DNA from: an uncultured Bacillota bacterium
Lineage (GTDB): Bacteria > Bacillota_I > Bacilli_A > RFN20 > CAG-826
NCBI GenBank assembly: GCA_946623775.1
Contig: CAMORJ010000082.1
Coordinates: 1 to 6,655 of the forward strand
DNA length: 6,655 bases
Reading direction: 5' to 3'
The translations under genes were made by a program, and so were the position numbers. The notes below the pieces were generated by a model. The model had not been told where the DNA came from, did not search any database, and worked only from the letters and a program-made list of their open reading frames with translations. Numbering within the stretch: position 1 is the stretch's first letter; each line of letters opens with the position of its first letter. Below are positions 1-6,260 of this stretch, piece by piece.

Positions 1-2
1 AT

Positions 3-3000
3 ATGCCGAAGCTAGAGCAAACCTATATATGCCCCCGCTGCTTTGAGTCCCATTTCGAGGACTACGCAGGTCATTTGAAGTGCAGGCTATGCGGCTATGA
101 GAAGCCCGCCCCCATCCAGGACTCCGAGAAGATACTATTAGAAGTAGCATCCGCAGAGCTTAGGCTATCCAATTTCATAGACGCCGAGGAGAAGTTCCTA
201 GACGCCGCGAGCAAATGCGGCGAATCCTCTTTGGCCTATTGGGGCGCCTTCCTCGCCAGGTACGGCGTGCGTTATGAGCAGGACATAGACGGCAGGATGG
301 TCCCCACCTGCAACTCATTGTCCCATATAAGCGTCTATGACAACGCCCATTACAAGAAAGCCATAGAACTAGCCTCCATAGAGGAAAGATCCACCTATGA
401 ATCCGAGGCCAAGAGGATAGAGGATATCCGAAGGGAATGGTTCGATAAGGCCTCGCGCCTAGAGCCCTATGACGTCTTCATCTGCTTCAAGGCAAGCGAA
501 GACGGCAAGACGGGCGTCAGGACCGAGGACTACAACAAGGCGTATGACCTATATAACTATCTGGGCAAGTTAGGCTACCGCGTGTTCTTCGCGCCTGCAT
601 CATTAAAGGAAGGCACGACGTATGAGCCTTATATATACGCGGCCCTGAAATCCGCCAAGGCGATGCTTGTGTATGCCTCTAAGCCGGAATACGTCACGGC
701 GACCTGGGTCAAGAACGAGTGGTATCGGTATACGAAGATGATCGGAGCCGGGGAGAAGCGGAAGAACTCGCTTCTTGTCATCTGCGATGGCCTGGACCCA
801 TACCTATTGCCGCCTCAATTATCCAGGATCCAGCATCTGGATAGGAAAGCGGTGGACTTCTCCGACCGCTTGGCGGATTATCTGCGGGGAGCCATCAAGA
901 AAGAAGGGCCAAGCCTAGGCAAGAAAGCGCCTAAGAAGATCGATGGCAAAATAGCAGAAACCCAGCAAAAGAAAGTCACCGCCCGCGTCTTAGGCGAAGA
1001 CTATGTCGCCTTAAGCGTGGACGATGCCGCCCAACTTGAACTCGCCTATGAATTCTTAGGCAACGAGAATTACCCATCCGCCTCGAAAAGGTTTGAGGCA
1101 TTGAAGAAAAAAGGGGTAGGGGGCGTCGAGGCCGAAATCGGATTGGTTTTGTGCAAGCATCAATGCAAGAGCATCCAAGATGCCCTTTGCAAGAACGATG
1201 ACGCATTGATGAACCTCTTGCTGCCGCTTCTGGTCAAGTTGCCTAAGGACAAAGCATCGGAAGCCTTATCCGCCGTCGCCTCCGTCGGGGCGAACGCTTT
1301 CCCGTCCGAGAAGTCGCTTGCCTTATATCGATACCTCGCCCCATACGATGACCCATCCTCGGCGAAGTTCACTTTCCTGCTCGCCTCGGAGCTATCTAGT
1401 CCAAACAGTTCTTACCACAAGCCCTTCCTCGACGCGGTCCTTCCCTATCTAGAGAAAGACGCCGCCTTGAAGGTCCTCTTGCAGCAAGGAAGCGCCGCGA
1501 TCAGGGAAAAGGATTATGAAGGCGCGAAGGCAATCTACGATTCCTATCTCGCTTATGGAGGGGACGCGAAAGAAGGCAAGAAGCTGCGCGCCCTGGCCAA
1601 ATACCATGCCTCTAAGTGGGAGGACATGGGCATCTCCTATTGGGACCCCAAGGAGTTCTCCTATCTTGAGGATTACCTCGCCGAGTTGGACGAAGGCACT
1701 CTAGGGGATGCGATACACGTTGTCCTTATTAATCTAGCATCCAATCAGGGAATCTCAGGAAACCTTGCCGATGACATCGATAGGCTTTTGGCCTTCTTCC
1801 CCGAATCTTCATCCAGGAAGAGGCTTGAATGCCTATTGCTACTTGGCAAGGCGTGCCTAAGCCAAAAGCAATTCGACATGGCGATGAAATACTATCGCCT
1901 TGCCTTATCGCAGGATTCTAAGCTCCCCTTTGCCTATTGGGGGATGCTACTAGCGAAGAATCGCTGCGTCAACGATGATGAATTGGTCTTAGTCAAAGAG
2001 GATATCGAGAACTTCGAAGAATATGACCAAGCCCTTTTATCGGCGAAAGCAGATCCTAAGCTCAAAGCCCGCTTCCTTGCCGCCCCCGAAAGGCAAAGGC
2101 AGCTAAGGGAAGAGCATGCCGCCTCAGAGCGCGCCGCGAGGAAAAAGAAAAAGAAGAAGGCGATCAGAACCGCCATCATCGCCACCCTTTCCGCCGCCTT
2201 GTTGATCGGCGGCGGGATAGGCGGGTTCCTTATCTACCAAAACGTAGAAAAGAACAACCTCATAACTCAAGATGAGACATCCATCGCCAAGTGGATCGAC
2301 GAAGGCGATTACGATAAAGCCATCTCCTATATGGAAAATTGCTCCTACAAAGAGGAGAGGGCGTATTTAGAAAAATACACCGCCTTCGCGATGGCGGGAA
2401 AAGCCTTTGAGTCCGGCGATTATGAGTCTGGGATCGAATATGCCCTCAGCCAAGGCGTGCAAGTCCGCGTGACCTATGACCCCAACGGGGGCAACGTGGA
2501 AAAAGACCAAGAGACCATCGTCAGGAAATCCGCATACATCGAGACTACGCCTACGAGGATGGGATATGAATTCGAGAAGTGGACCCTATCCCATTATTAC
2601 CTATCCCTAAGCACGACCGACGTCTCGGTATCCTTGCTCGCCGAGTGGTCTGCAAATGAATACAACGCGACCTTCCTCGTCAACTCTCCGGAGGCAGGAA
2701 GCGTCTTTGCCTTCGAGGAATCCGGAAGCGCGGTTTCGAAAAAGGTGAAGACCGATAGCGTTGTCACCGTGTCGGCTTCGGCTAGCGAAGGCTATTACTT
2801 CGCGGGGTGGTATGAAGACGGCAAGAAAGTAGGCGCGACCGCAGAATGGACTTTCACCATGCCATCACGCGACGTGGTTTTCCGGGCGACCTTCCTAAAT
2901 GAAGCGGACCTGCTTGAATTGCAGGACAGGGAAGCCGCTTTATCTGCCGTCCCATCCAGATCCGGGGATGGGAAGACCGTATCCTATGGCCTATATCCCC

Positions 3001-4727
3001 AGACCTATGTATCCGATGGGCAGCTGATCGAAAGCCTCAATGCGTTGGATGAGCCTATAGACGATGATTGGTATCAATATGATGGCTCCTATTATGCGAA
3101 AGTGGCTGGCGACCCCCATTCTAGCCAGCCCGTATATTTCTCTGATGGCGTCCAAATCCAAAGAGGGACCGTCTATTGGTTCAAATGCGAACCGATTCTC
3201 TGGGATATCAGGAAGCAGGCTGACGGCAAATATTACCTGCTGTCCCGCGTTTTGCTCGATATGTCATATTTCTGCCACTTGAACAGCGCACGCGCCAATC
3301 CGAGCGCAAAGCCATTTGCCACTTCCGAAATCAGGGATTGGCTCATGGGTGATTTCTATCAATCCGCTTTCCGCTTCGGGGATTCCCAGATTGCGGAAGT
3401 GGAATTGGATGATACCCCAAAAGGCGTCAAGGACAAGGTATTCCTTCCCTCAAATGAAGAGCTGTCATCCACTGAGTACGGATTCAAGCAAAATACCGAC
3501 AGAGTGGCTTCTTATAGCGATTATGTCCTCTCCAAAGGGGTGTTCCCCTATGGGACTTATTGGACCCGCACCCTCGGAGCAACCGGGTACATCGCCTCCG
3601 TCGAATCCCGTTACGGCAAGCTTACAAGCACTAAGGCGGATGCGTCTTTGGTCGCTGTCCGCCCCGCGATGTATGTCGATCTTGATTGCAAGTTCCCGAT
3701 GTTCATCGAATCCGAAGATCCTTCAAAAGGCAGCGTTGGCATTATGGCGGGGGAGGGCTTGTTCGACCAGGAGATCCAAGTAATCGCCAACCCGAAACAA
3801 GGGTATGCGCTGTCCGGGTGGTACCGGGGAGATAAAAGGGTAAGCACATTGCAGTCTTATACCTTCAATATGCCGTTTGGCTCTTGCATATTAAAAGCGC
3901 GGTTCGACGATGCGGAAAAAGTGGAGCTGGAGTGGAACATCAGCCATGGCATCGTCCCCGCTCTATCCGAAGATGGCCAATTCCTTACATATGGCTTATA
4001 TCCGCAGACGGTCGTAAGCGATCCATCCCTGATCTCATCGCTTGACGCTACCGCTACGCTTGGATCCAACGGCTGGTATGTTAAGGACGGGGATTACTAT
4101 ACCAAGGAGAATGCCTGCCCCTACGGTTCCCCCTCTTATACGTTCGGCAACGGAGAAACGATTGCCGACGGCGCAGCCTATTGGTTCAAGTGCGAGCCAA
4201 TCAAGTGGAGGGTGCTCCAAAACTCGAACGGCGAAGCTTTCGTTGTGTCCGAAAGCATCCTAAACGCCCAACGCTATGACGATTCCTCCAATAACTACGC
4301 AGACTCTGAAATCAGAGAATGGCTCCACAGCAACTTCTTCATCCGCGCCTTCGCCCTTGACTCTTCAAGCGTCCTGACCACGGACGTTGATAACTCCGCC
4401 GCGTCGACCGGGCTCTCGTCTAATAGGTACGCATGCGAGAACACGCCGGACAAAGTGTTCTTGCTTAGCCGCTCCGAAATCGTTAACCCCGACTATGGCT
4501 TCTCATCGGACATCTATGCGGACGAGTCGAGAATCGCCAAACCAACGGACTACGCGTTGGCAAAAGGAGCCTACCAATACCAAGGCGCCGGCTGGTGGTG
4601 GCTGCGTTCCCCGATTGGCGGCCATTCCGAATATGCGAGTTACGTCCACGACGACGGCAGCGATACTGGCTGCGAAGTCTACCGCGCCAATCGCGGCGTC
4701 CGACCCGCCATGCGAATCAAGCTTTAG
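3..4727 (+). CDS. Large membrane-anchored TIR-domain protein with zinc ribbon, helical repeats, InlB-like repeats and two DUF6273-like domains
   Basis: This 1574-residue product is predicted to be a receptor-like TIR protein. Seen in order: a zinc ribbon (C10, C13, C27, C30), a TPR-like pair (about 46-92), a TIR domain (about 155-292), helical repeats (about 340-700), six lysines (714-719), one membrane helix (about 723-745), a TPR-like pair (about 757-818), an InlB B-repeat (821-884), then two units of divergent InlB-like repeat plus DUF6273-like domain (886-1227 and 1229-1574). There is no N-terminal signal peptide and no C-terminal sorting motif. The lysines before the helix predict N-terminus inside and C-terminus outside. 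Bacterial TIR domains are commonly NAD-consuming enzymes or signal producers; that role here is inferred. The start at 3 fits because the zinc ribbon begins at once, as in related proteins, but only two upstream bases are present, so no ribosome binding site can be seen and an upstream start cannot be excluded. Domain order is well supported; function is not. Confidence 0.93.
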   Translation: MPKLEQTYICPRCFESHFEDYAGHLKCRLCGYEKPAPIQDSEKILLEVASAELRLSNFIDAEEKFLDAASKCGESSLAYWGAFLARYGVRYEQDIDGRMVPTCNSLSHISVYDNAHYKKAIELASIEERSTYESEAKRIEDIRREWFDKASRLEPYDVFICFKASEDGKTGVRTEDYNKAYDLYNYLGKLGYRVFFAPASLKEGTTYEPYIYAALKSAKAMLVYASKPEYVTATWVKNEWYRYTKMIGAGEKRKNSLLVICDGLDPYLLPPQLSRIQHLDRKAVDFSDRLADYLRGAIKKEGPSLGKKAPKKIDGKIAETQQKKVTARVLGEDYVALSVDDAAQLELAYEFLGNENYPSASKRFEALKKKGVGGVEAEIGLVLCKHQCKSIQDALCKNDDALMNLLLPLLVKLPKDKASEALSAVASVGANAFPSEKSLALYRYLAPYDDPSSAKFTFLLASELSSPNSSYHKPFLDAVLPYLEKDAALKVLLQQGSAAIREKDYEGAKAIYDSYLAYGGDAKEGKKLRALAKYHASKWEDMGISYWDPKEFSYLEDYLAELDEGTLGDAIHVVLINLASNQGISGNLADDIDRLLAFFPESSSRKRLECLLLLGKACLSQKQFDMAMKYYRLALSQDSKLPFAYWGMLLAKNRCVNDDELVLVKEDIENFEEYDQALLSAKADPKLKARFLAAPERQRQLREEHAASERAARKKKKKKAIRTAIIATLSAALLIGGGIGGFLIYQNVEKNNLITQDETSIAKWIDEGDYDKAISYMENCSYKEERAYLEKYTAFAMAGKAFESGDYESGIEYALSQGVQVRVTYDPNGGNVEKDQETIVRKSAYIETTPTRMGYEFEKWTLSHYYLSLSTTDVSVSLLAEWSANEYNATFLVNSPEAGSVFAFEESGSAVSKKVKTDSVVTVSASASEGYYFAGWYEDGKKVGATAEWTFTMPSRDVVFRATFLNEADLLELQDREAALSAVPSRSGDGKTVSYGLYPQTYVSDGQLIESLNALDEPIDDDWYQYDGSYYAKVAGDPHSSQPVYFSDGVQIQRGTVYWFKCEPILWDIRKQADGKYYLLSRVLLDMSYFCHLNSARANPSAKPFATSEIRDWLMGDFYQSAFRFGDSQIAEVELDDTPKGVKDKVFLPSNEELSSTEYGFKQNTDRVASYSDYVLSKGVFPYGTYWTRTLGATGYIASVESRYGKLTSTKADASLVAVRPAMYVDLDCKFPMFIESEDPSKGSVGIMAGEGLFDQEIQVIANPKQGYALSGWYRGDKRVSTLQSYTFNMPFGSCILKARFDDAEKVELEWNISHGIVPALSEDGQFLTYGLYPQTVVSDPSLISSLDATATLGSNGWYVKDGDYYTKENACPYGSPSYTFGNGETIADGAAYWFKCEPIKWRVLQNSNGEAFVVSESILNAQRYDDSSNNYADSEIREWLHSNFFIRAFALDSSSVLTTDVDNSAASTGLSSNRYACENTPDKVFLLSRSEIVNPDYGFSSDIYADESRIAKPTDYALAKGAYQYQGAGWWWLRSPIGGHSEYASYVHDDGSDTGCEVYRANRGVRPAMRIKL
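30..92 (+). other. N-terminal zinc ribbon of the TIR protein
   Basis: Residues 10-30 carry CPRC, 13 residues, then CRLC, a classic four-cysteine zinc-ribbon knuckle pair. Small zinc ribbons at the extreme N-terminus are common in bacterial TIR proteins of this kind. Its role (fold stabilisation or protein/nucleic-acid contact) cannot be told from sequence. Confidence 0.8.
465..878 (+). other. TIR domain with putative NADase glutamate E239
   Basis: Residues about 155-292. The first strand YDVFICFKAS is followed by an acidic loop, a helix, GYRVFFAP (second strand), and the segment ATWVKNEW. In SARM1-like and bacterial TIR NADases the catalytic glutamate lies four residues after a conserved tryptophan; here W235 and E239 have exactly that spacing. 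The surrounding pattern (YEPYIYAAL, AKAMLVY, KPEY, WVKNEWYRY, LPPQLS) matches the TIR family often attached to a zinc ribbon in gut Firmicutes, recalled from memory and not searched. The active-site glutamate looks intact, so enzymatic activity is plausible. Confidence 0.88.
2169..2237 (+). other. Single transmembrane helix of the TIR protein
   Basis: Residues about 723-745 are hydrophobic and glycine/alanine rich (TAIIATLSAALLIGGG onward) and are directly preceded by R713 and K714-K719. By the positive-inside rule the lysine-rich side is cytoplasmic, placing the TIR domain in the cytosol and residues from about 746 onward outside. No other strong hydrophobic stretch is visible in the protein, so it should cross the membrane once. 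Confidence 0.85.
2463..2654 (+). repeat. InlB B-repeat (Listeria-Bacteroides repeat)
   Basis: Residues 821-884 contain VTYDPNGG, a central GYEFEKW and a terminal LLAEW. This is the usual InlB B-repeat signature (xVTFxxNGG...GYxFxGW...xAxW). The repeat is a small beta-rich module of bacterial surface proteins, usually a spacer or adhesion module. It supports the C-terminal half being extracytoplasmic. Confidence 0.85.
2658..3683 (+). repeat. Ectodomain unit 1: divergent InlB-like repeat plus DUF6273-like domain
   Basis: Residues 886-1227. The first part ends with EGYYFAGWYEDGKKV and FTMPSRDVVFRATF, typical of divergent InlB/bacterial repeat modules. The second part (about 990-1227) has YGLYPQTYVSD, YWFKCEPILWDI, SEIRDWL, KVFLPSNEEL, DYVLSKGV and VAVRPAM, the landmarks I associate with DUF6273. 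It is the partner of unit 2. In this copy the aromatic motif near the end is altered: YWTRT (1186-1190) replaces the WWWLRSP of unit 2. DUF6273 function is unknown; kinship with C-type-lectin/FGE-like folds is my inference. Confidence 0.82.
3687..4724 (+). repeat. Ectodomain unit 2: divergent InlB-like repeat plus DUF6273-like domain
   Basis: Residues 1229-1574, ending at the C-terminus. The repeat part has GYALSGWYRGDKRV and FNMPFGSCILKARF. The DUF6273-like part has YGLYPQTVVSD, YWFKCEPIKWRV, SEIREWL, KVFLLSRSEI, DYALAKGAY, WWWLRSP (1531-1537) and RGVRPAM, each matching unit 1 in the same order. The copies are clearly homologous in protein but diverged in DNA, so this is an old duplication. 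This copy keeps the WLRSP landmark and looks the more canonical of the two. Confidence 0.85.
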
Positions 4728-4737
4728 TTCGAATATT

Positions 4738-4757
4738 TAGGGGGCGCGTGCCTCCTA
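4738..4757 (+). terminator. Hairpin after the TIR gene, probable intrinsic terminator
   Basis: TAGGGGGC pairs with GCCTCCTA around a GCGT tetraloop (8 bp, one G-U pair), 10 bases after the stop codon. The downstream run is only TTTAAAT, weak for an intrinsic terminator, so termination may be partial. Confidence 0.55.
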
Positions 4758-4847
4758 TTTAAATCCTTCACCGCGAAATTTGTTTGATAAACACTGCCTT
4801 CCGATCGACAAAAAAAGTAACTTATTTAATTTGGTAAATACAAAATT

Positions 4848-4876
4848 AATACATTATGTATATTTTTTGTTATACT
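4848..4876 (+). promoter_or_regulatory. Extended -10 promoter of the ATPase operon
   Basis: TATACT at 4871-4876 is preceded by TGT (4868-4870), giving an extended -10 element. The matching -35 position, 17 bases upstream, reads AATACA and is weak, as is often tolerated with an extended -10. Transcription would begin near 4882-4884, just ahead of the Shine-Dalgarno at 4887, leaving a leader of about 19 bases. Confidence 0.6.
4849..4861. promoter_or_regulatory. Palindrome in the promoter spacer, possible operator
   Basis: ATACAT-t-ATGTAT is a perfect inverted repeat with 6-base arms, lying between the -35 position and the -10 element. A looser pair, TATTTA/TAAATA (4823-4840), lies just upstream. 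A repressor site here would block RNA polymerase. The region is AT-rich, so chance palindromes are a real alternative, and no regulator gene is in the window. Confidence 0.3.
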
Positions 4877-4886
4877 TATTATGGGC

Positions 4887-4892
4887 AGGAGG
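4887..4892 (+). promoter_or_regulatory. Shine-Dalgarno AGGAGG that sets the ATPase start
   Basis: A perfect AGGAGG lies 9 bases before the ATG at 4902, but only 3 bases before the ATG at 4896, and inside the reading frame opened by the ATG at 4881. Spacing therefore favours 4902 as the start. Confidence 0.8.
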
Positions 4893-4901
4893 AAAATGAA
4901 A

Positions 4902-6260
4902 ATGTTTAAAACCGCATTGCTCCAATTGAGAACCAAAGGGATTAAAAACATCGAAAACGAAGTCACCATTGATTTTTATCGAAACAAATCCCTTCTCAAC
5001 TTTGACATGACAAACGACAGGGTCAGAGTTCTTTATGGACCTAACGGATCCGGAAAATCTTCTGTTGTTGCATCCGTTTGGTTAATCAAACAACTATTTA
5101 ATTCCGATAGTTTTCTCGCAAGGTGCGGAAGCGGGTTTTTATCTCAGCTTTTGAACAAAAAGAAAAAAGACTTTTCTATTTCGCTCTTGGTTGCTTTTTG
5201 GGACGAGCACGACAAAAGGCCATCCTCTTTCCGCTATTCTATGGCGATGGCGTTTGAAGACGGTGAGTTCCAAATCGAGGAAGAGTCAATCACCTTTGTT
5301 TCCAGTGCCAGGCTCGATGAAAACAAAGCAAAAACCATCCTTTTGGCAAGACAAGGAAAACTTGAGGTTCTGGATACGTCTTTAGGGAACGATTTCTATC
5401 GTGATTTCGAGGGAGAGGTCAGGAACCTTTGCAGGAAGAGTTCCGTTTTGAATTTGTTCACCAGGTTGTTAAACAAAAAAGGCTATAAGGACGCATTCCT
5501 TTTTGACGTTCCAAACCACAAGGGCAACCGAGCCATTTACGCTGCCTTGATGTATTTTCTGACCCTGTCCGTTTATTTGGATTCTTCCGATTTGCATGAA
5601 AACGAGATGGAACCACCGAGCGACCTTTTCGAATACTTGTCTTCCGTCTCCAAAGAGGAGCTTATCGCCCCACTTCTAGATCCCGCACAAAGAGGCAATA
5701 GGTATTCGATTCGGATTAATAAGTCCGATTACGGCCGTTATGAAAAATACGTAAAGCGCCTAGAGCTGTTCATCAAGCAGTTTAAGCCAGATTTAAAAGG
5801 CATCGAAATCGATAAGCGCCTAGACGGCAGCCAATACCGTTGCCAGTTGGTTTTTGTATACAAAGCAGGCAGAGTCGATTTCGAATTTGAAAGTACTGGA
5901 ATTAAAAAATTGACAAACATCTTTTCCACTTTGGAGTCCGCAGTGGGCGGCGGCACTGCATTTATCGATGAACTTGACGCAAATGTTTCAGGCGTCTATT
6001 TGAGAAAGCTGATTGAATTTGTTGAGCAATATGCGAAAGGCCAGTTGTTTTTCACCGCCCATAGCCTTGATCCGATGTATGCCTTGTACACAAATTCCAA
6101 GGCAATCTATTTTATTGGTAACGAAAACCTTATCAGCGTTTGGAAAAAGAACGGCAACACCAGACCCTATACCCTATACCCTGACGGCATGGTCCCTGGC
6201 ATCTATTTCAACATCGATGCTTTCGACTTTTTGCCGTGCTTTGAATCGGAGGAACGTTGA
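4902..6260 (+). CDS. OLD/RecF-like ABC-class ATPase, first gene of a putative defence operon
   Basis: This 452-residue protein has a full ABC/AAA ATPase core: GPNGSGKSS (Walker A, 46-54, K52), ESTGIKKL (signature-like, 330-337), TAFIDELD (Walker B, 352-359, D356 and E357), ELDANVSG (D-loop) and TAHS (H-loop, H387). The N-terminal FKTALLQLRTKGIKNI resembles the first strands of AAA_15/AAA_21 proteins, and the insert at about 85-310 would be the coiled or lid region. Such ATPases act as dimeric sensors or clamps that control a partner nuclease in OLD, PARIS (AriA), AbiL and retron-associated systems. No nuclease domain is fused at the C-terminus, so the effector is probably the next gene, which overlaps by one base. 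An ATG at 4881 would add seven residues, but the Shine-Dalgarno lies inside that extension and the predicted transcription start lies after it. Codon use (mostly TTT for Phe) differs from the TIR gene. Exact family not assigned. Confidence 0.92.
   Translation: MFKTALLQLRTKGIKNIENEVTIDFYRNKSLLNFDMTNDRVRVLYGPNGSGKSSVVASVWLIKQLFNSDSFLARCGSGFLSQLLNKKKKDFSISLLVAFWDEHDKRPSSFRYSMAMAFEDGEFQIEEESITFVSSARLDENKAKTILLARQGKLEVLDTSLGNDFYRDFEGEVRNLCRKSSVLNLFTRLLNKKGYKDAFLFDVPNHKGNRAIYAALMYFLTLSVYLDSSDLHENEMEPPSDLFEYLSSVSKEELIAPLLDPAQRGNRYSIRINKSDYGRYEKYVKRLELFIKQFKPDLKGIEIDKRLDGSQYRCQLVFVYKAGRVDFEFESTGIKKLTNIFSTLESAVGGGTAFIDELDANVSGVYLRKLIEFVEQYAKGQLFFTAHSLDPMYALYTNSKAIYFIGNENLISVWKKNGNTRPYTLYPDGMVPGIYFNIDAFDFLPCFESEER
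6248..6253 (+). promoter_or_regulatory. Shine-Dalgarno of the TOPRIM-like gene
   Basis: GGAGGA inside the last codons of the ATPase gene lies 6 bases before the ATG at 6260. Together with the TGATG stop/start overlap it indicates translational coupling and fixes the start. Confidence 0.8.

Noticed and set aside
2139..2160. A-rich run (AAAAAGAAAAAGAAGAAG) as a programmed frameshift site
   Set aside because: The frame is open and meaningful on both sides (lysines, then membrane helix), so no frameshift is needed to explain the product.
1934..2185. Minus-strand 83-codon frame with a phenylalanine run
   Set aside because: It is the reverse complement of the lysine codons and helical repeats of the TIR gene, with no ribosome binding site or recognisable product.
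3316..3783. 155-codon frame in another + frame inside the TIR gene
   Set aside because: It lies wholly within the well-supported DUF6273/InlB-like coding region and has no family features; a shadow frame.
4590..4727. Possible diversity-generating retroelement variable region at the 3' end of the TIR gene
   Set aside because: The DUF6273-like C-terminus sits where a variable region would be, but no reverse transcriptase, template repeat or second near-identical copy is in the window, and the segment is not dominated by AAC/AAT codons.
4728..4880. CRISPR repeats, small RNA gene or riboswitch in the spacer
   Set aside because: There are no spaced direct repeats; only the terminator-like hairpin and short AT-rich palindromes are visible, and the predicted leader of the ATPase gene is too short for a riboswitch.
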